50,522 nucleotides of DNA from Bacteroidales bacterium (lineage in GTDB: Bacteria; Bacteroidota; Bacteroidia; Bacteroidales; PUMT01). The translations under genes and the position numbers were made by a program. The notes under the pieces were generated by a model. It ran no database searches, was not told the DNA's origin, and was given only the letters and a program-made list of their open reading frames with translations. The stretch spans positions 1-50,522 of the forward strand of contig SLOE01000004.1 in NCBI GenBank assembly GCA_007132715.1, written 5' to 3'. This document shows positions 49,423 through 50,522 of this stretch, piece by piece (positions within the stretch are counted from its first letter, which is position 1; each line of letters begins with the position of its first letter).

Positions 49423-50522
49423 ATGAACCGTCTCCTGCTTTTATTGATCGCCTGCCACGCACCCTTCCTGGTTGCGTTGTCTCACGAACAGGAAGACAGG
49501 AAAAAACCGGCAGAAATCAGGATCCTGAATGCTGAAAGCATGGAGGCTCCTTACCGGGGCATGGACAGCGACGGTATCCGCCTCATTGGAGAGGTGCGGT
49601 TGCTGCATGAGGAGATCCACATGAGCTGTGACAGTGCCCACCGGTATTCGGCCAGGAATATCGTGCATGCCTTCGGAAATGTACATATAAACCAGGGAGA
49701 CACCCTGCACCTTTACGGCGATCAGCTTATCTATTACGGCGACCGTAGATTTACAGAAATCAGGGGCAATGTTATCCTGAAGGACCATGAGACCACACTG
49801 GAAACAGAGAGCCTCGATTTTGACCTGGAAAGGAATTTCGGGTACTACCCCGACAGGGGGGTGGTTACCAGCGGCGACAACAGGCTTGAAAGCCGTCGCG
49901 GATATTATTACGCTGATGAGAAGCTGTTCTTCTTCAGGGACGATGTAACTATTACCAATCCTGATTACATAATCAGGTCTGACACACTCAGGTACAACAC
50001 AGAGACCGAAGTGGCCTATTTCGTTGGGCCGACAACCATCACAGGCGACGAAACCGATATATACTGCGAAAACGGCTGGTATAATACCATCACCGACATT
50101 TCCCAGTTCAACAGGAATGCAAGGGTAAGGAATAATAACCAGACCCTTGTGGGCGACAGCATTTTTTACGATAACGGGAGAGGTTTCGGAGAGGCTTTCA
50201 TGAATGTTGAAATAACCGACACTGTCGAGAACCTGATAGTGAAGGGGCACTATGCATGGTTCAACAGGGATCCGGAAGAGATGCTGGTAACAGGCAGGGC
50301 ACTTCTGATCCAGATGACAGACAACGACACTCTTTACCTGCATGCAGATACCCTTCACACCTGGCTCCAGGCTGCGGTTTCAGAATATGAGCGGGAACCG
50401 CCTGACGAACAAGTTGCCCCCGAGGAACTGGTCGCTCCTGACGAACAGATCATCCTTGAGGAGCAGCTCCCTCCTGACGAACGGATCATCCTTGAGGAGC
50501 AGCTTCCTCCTGACGAACGGAT
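49423..50522 (+). CDS. OstA/LptA-like outer-membrane LPS transport protein, partial
   Basis: This frame is open from ATG 49423 to the window end (366 codons seen), so the gene is truncated by the window and not in the sequence shown beyond it. After a signal peptide (about 1-20) it has repeated strand pairs of the OstA beta-jellyroll (GEVRLLHEEIHMSCDSAHRY, GNVHINQGDTLHLYGDQLIY, GNVILKDHETTLETESLDF, DDVTITNPDYIIRSDTLRYN). LptA/OstA proteins carry lipopolysaccharide across the periplasm. It is coupled to surA, 10 bases away. Tandem 12-residue repeats begin at 50398. Confidence 0.88.
   Translation, partial: MNRLLLLLIACHAPFLVALSHEQEDRKKPAEIRILNAESMEAPYRGMDSDGIRLIGEVRLLHEEIHMSCDSAHRYSARNIVHAFGNVHINQGDTLHLYGDQLIYYGDRRFTEIRGNVILKDHETTLETESLDFDLERNFGYYPDRGVVTSGDNRLESRRGYYYADEKLFFFRDDVTITNPDYIIRSDTLRYNTETEVAYFVGPTTITGDETDIYCENGWYNTITDISQFNRNARVRNNNQTLVGDSIFYDNGRGFGEAFMNVEITDTVENLIVKGHYAWFNRDPEEMLVTGRALLIQMTDNDTLYLHADTLHTWLQAAVSEYEREPPDEQVAPEELVAPDEQIILEEQLPPDERIILEEQLPPDER
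50398..50522 (+). repeat. In-frame 36-base tandem repeat in the OstA-like gene
   Basis: Three complete units (50398-50433, 50434-50469, 50470-50505) and the start of a fourth encode variants of PPDERIILEEQL, for example APDEQIILEEQL. The second and third differ at few bases; the first is more diverged. The array continues past the window edge, so its total length is unknown. Confidence 0.85.

Noticed and set aside
49441-50358. 305-codon minus-strand frame at the window end
   Set aside because: It is the shadow of the OstA-like gene, which continues past the edge on the plus strand and has the family repeats.

Overview
This is an ordinary chromosomal stretch of a Bacteroidetes bacterium, most likely of the order Bacteroidales; I cannot name a genus. 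The evidence is the set of lineage-typical families (DUF3822 beside rsmD, DUF4914, DUF5063, DUF3127, FISUMP and FKBP lipoproteins, an OstA-like protein behind surA), the scarcity of Shine-Dalgarno sequences, and several copies of the Bacteroidetes -7 promoter element TAnnTTTG in gaps between genes. I see no insertion sequence, prophage, CRISPR array, rRNA or integrative element.

Layout. 1-2.3 kb: tRNA-Asp, rsmD, a DUF3822 protein and a pilin-like hypothetical, all on the minus strand. 2.35-6 kb: a RecD-like helicase (+), a YjbQ-family protein (-) and a phosphosugar mutase (-). 6.1-11.5 kb: a tight six-gene minus-strand operon (DUF1080 lipoprotein, ugd, UDP-glucuronate decarboxylase, rfbA, rfbC, rfbD) that makes nucleotide sugars for surface glycans; rfbB is not in it. 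11.7-16 kb: rpsA with long acidic and lysine-rich extensions, a STAS protein and RNase Z. 16-21.4 kb: small envelope proteins (FISUMP lipoprotein, barrel-like protein, S41 protease lipoprotein), MnmD-like methyltransferase, FKBP lipoprotein and DUF3127. 21.5-28.6 kb (-): a small secreted protein, an S9 oligopeptidase, a DUF4914 protein and Tex. 28.7-38.8 kb: a four-helix membrane protein, then a carbohydrate locus with an iron-type dehydrogenase, a glycosyltransferase fused to a six-hairpin domain, a GH3 glucosidase (all -) and a divergent GH2 beta-galactosidase with a nested LamG domain. 38.9-43.4 kb (-): RlmI-like methyltransferase, 3'-5' exonuclease, DUF5063 and RecQ. 43.5-50.5 kb (+): guaB, three periplasmic folding proteins ending in SurA, and an OstA/LptA-like protein cut by the window end, which together look like an outer-membrane assembly operon.

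Most genes are housekeeping or envelope functions. The observation I rate highest is that the DUF4914 protein appears to be a divergent relative of ATP-dependent phosphoenolpyruvate carboxykinase, with the metal-site Lys/His, P-loop and EHGW region recognisable and some catalytic residues changed. Secondary points are operator-like inverted repeats at 2325-2346 and 14530-14583, in-frame tandem repeats in rpsA and the OstA-like gene, and the LamG insertion inside the GH2 catalytic domain.
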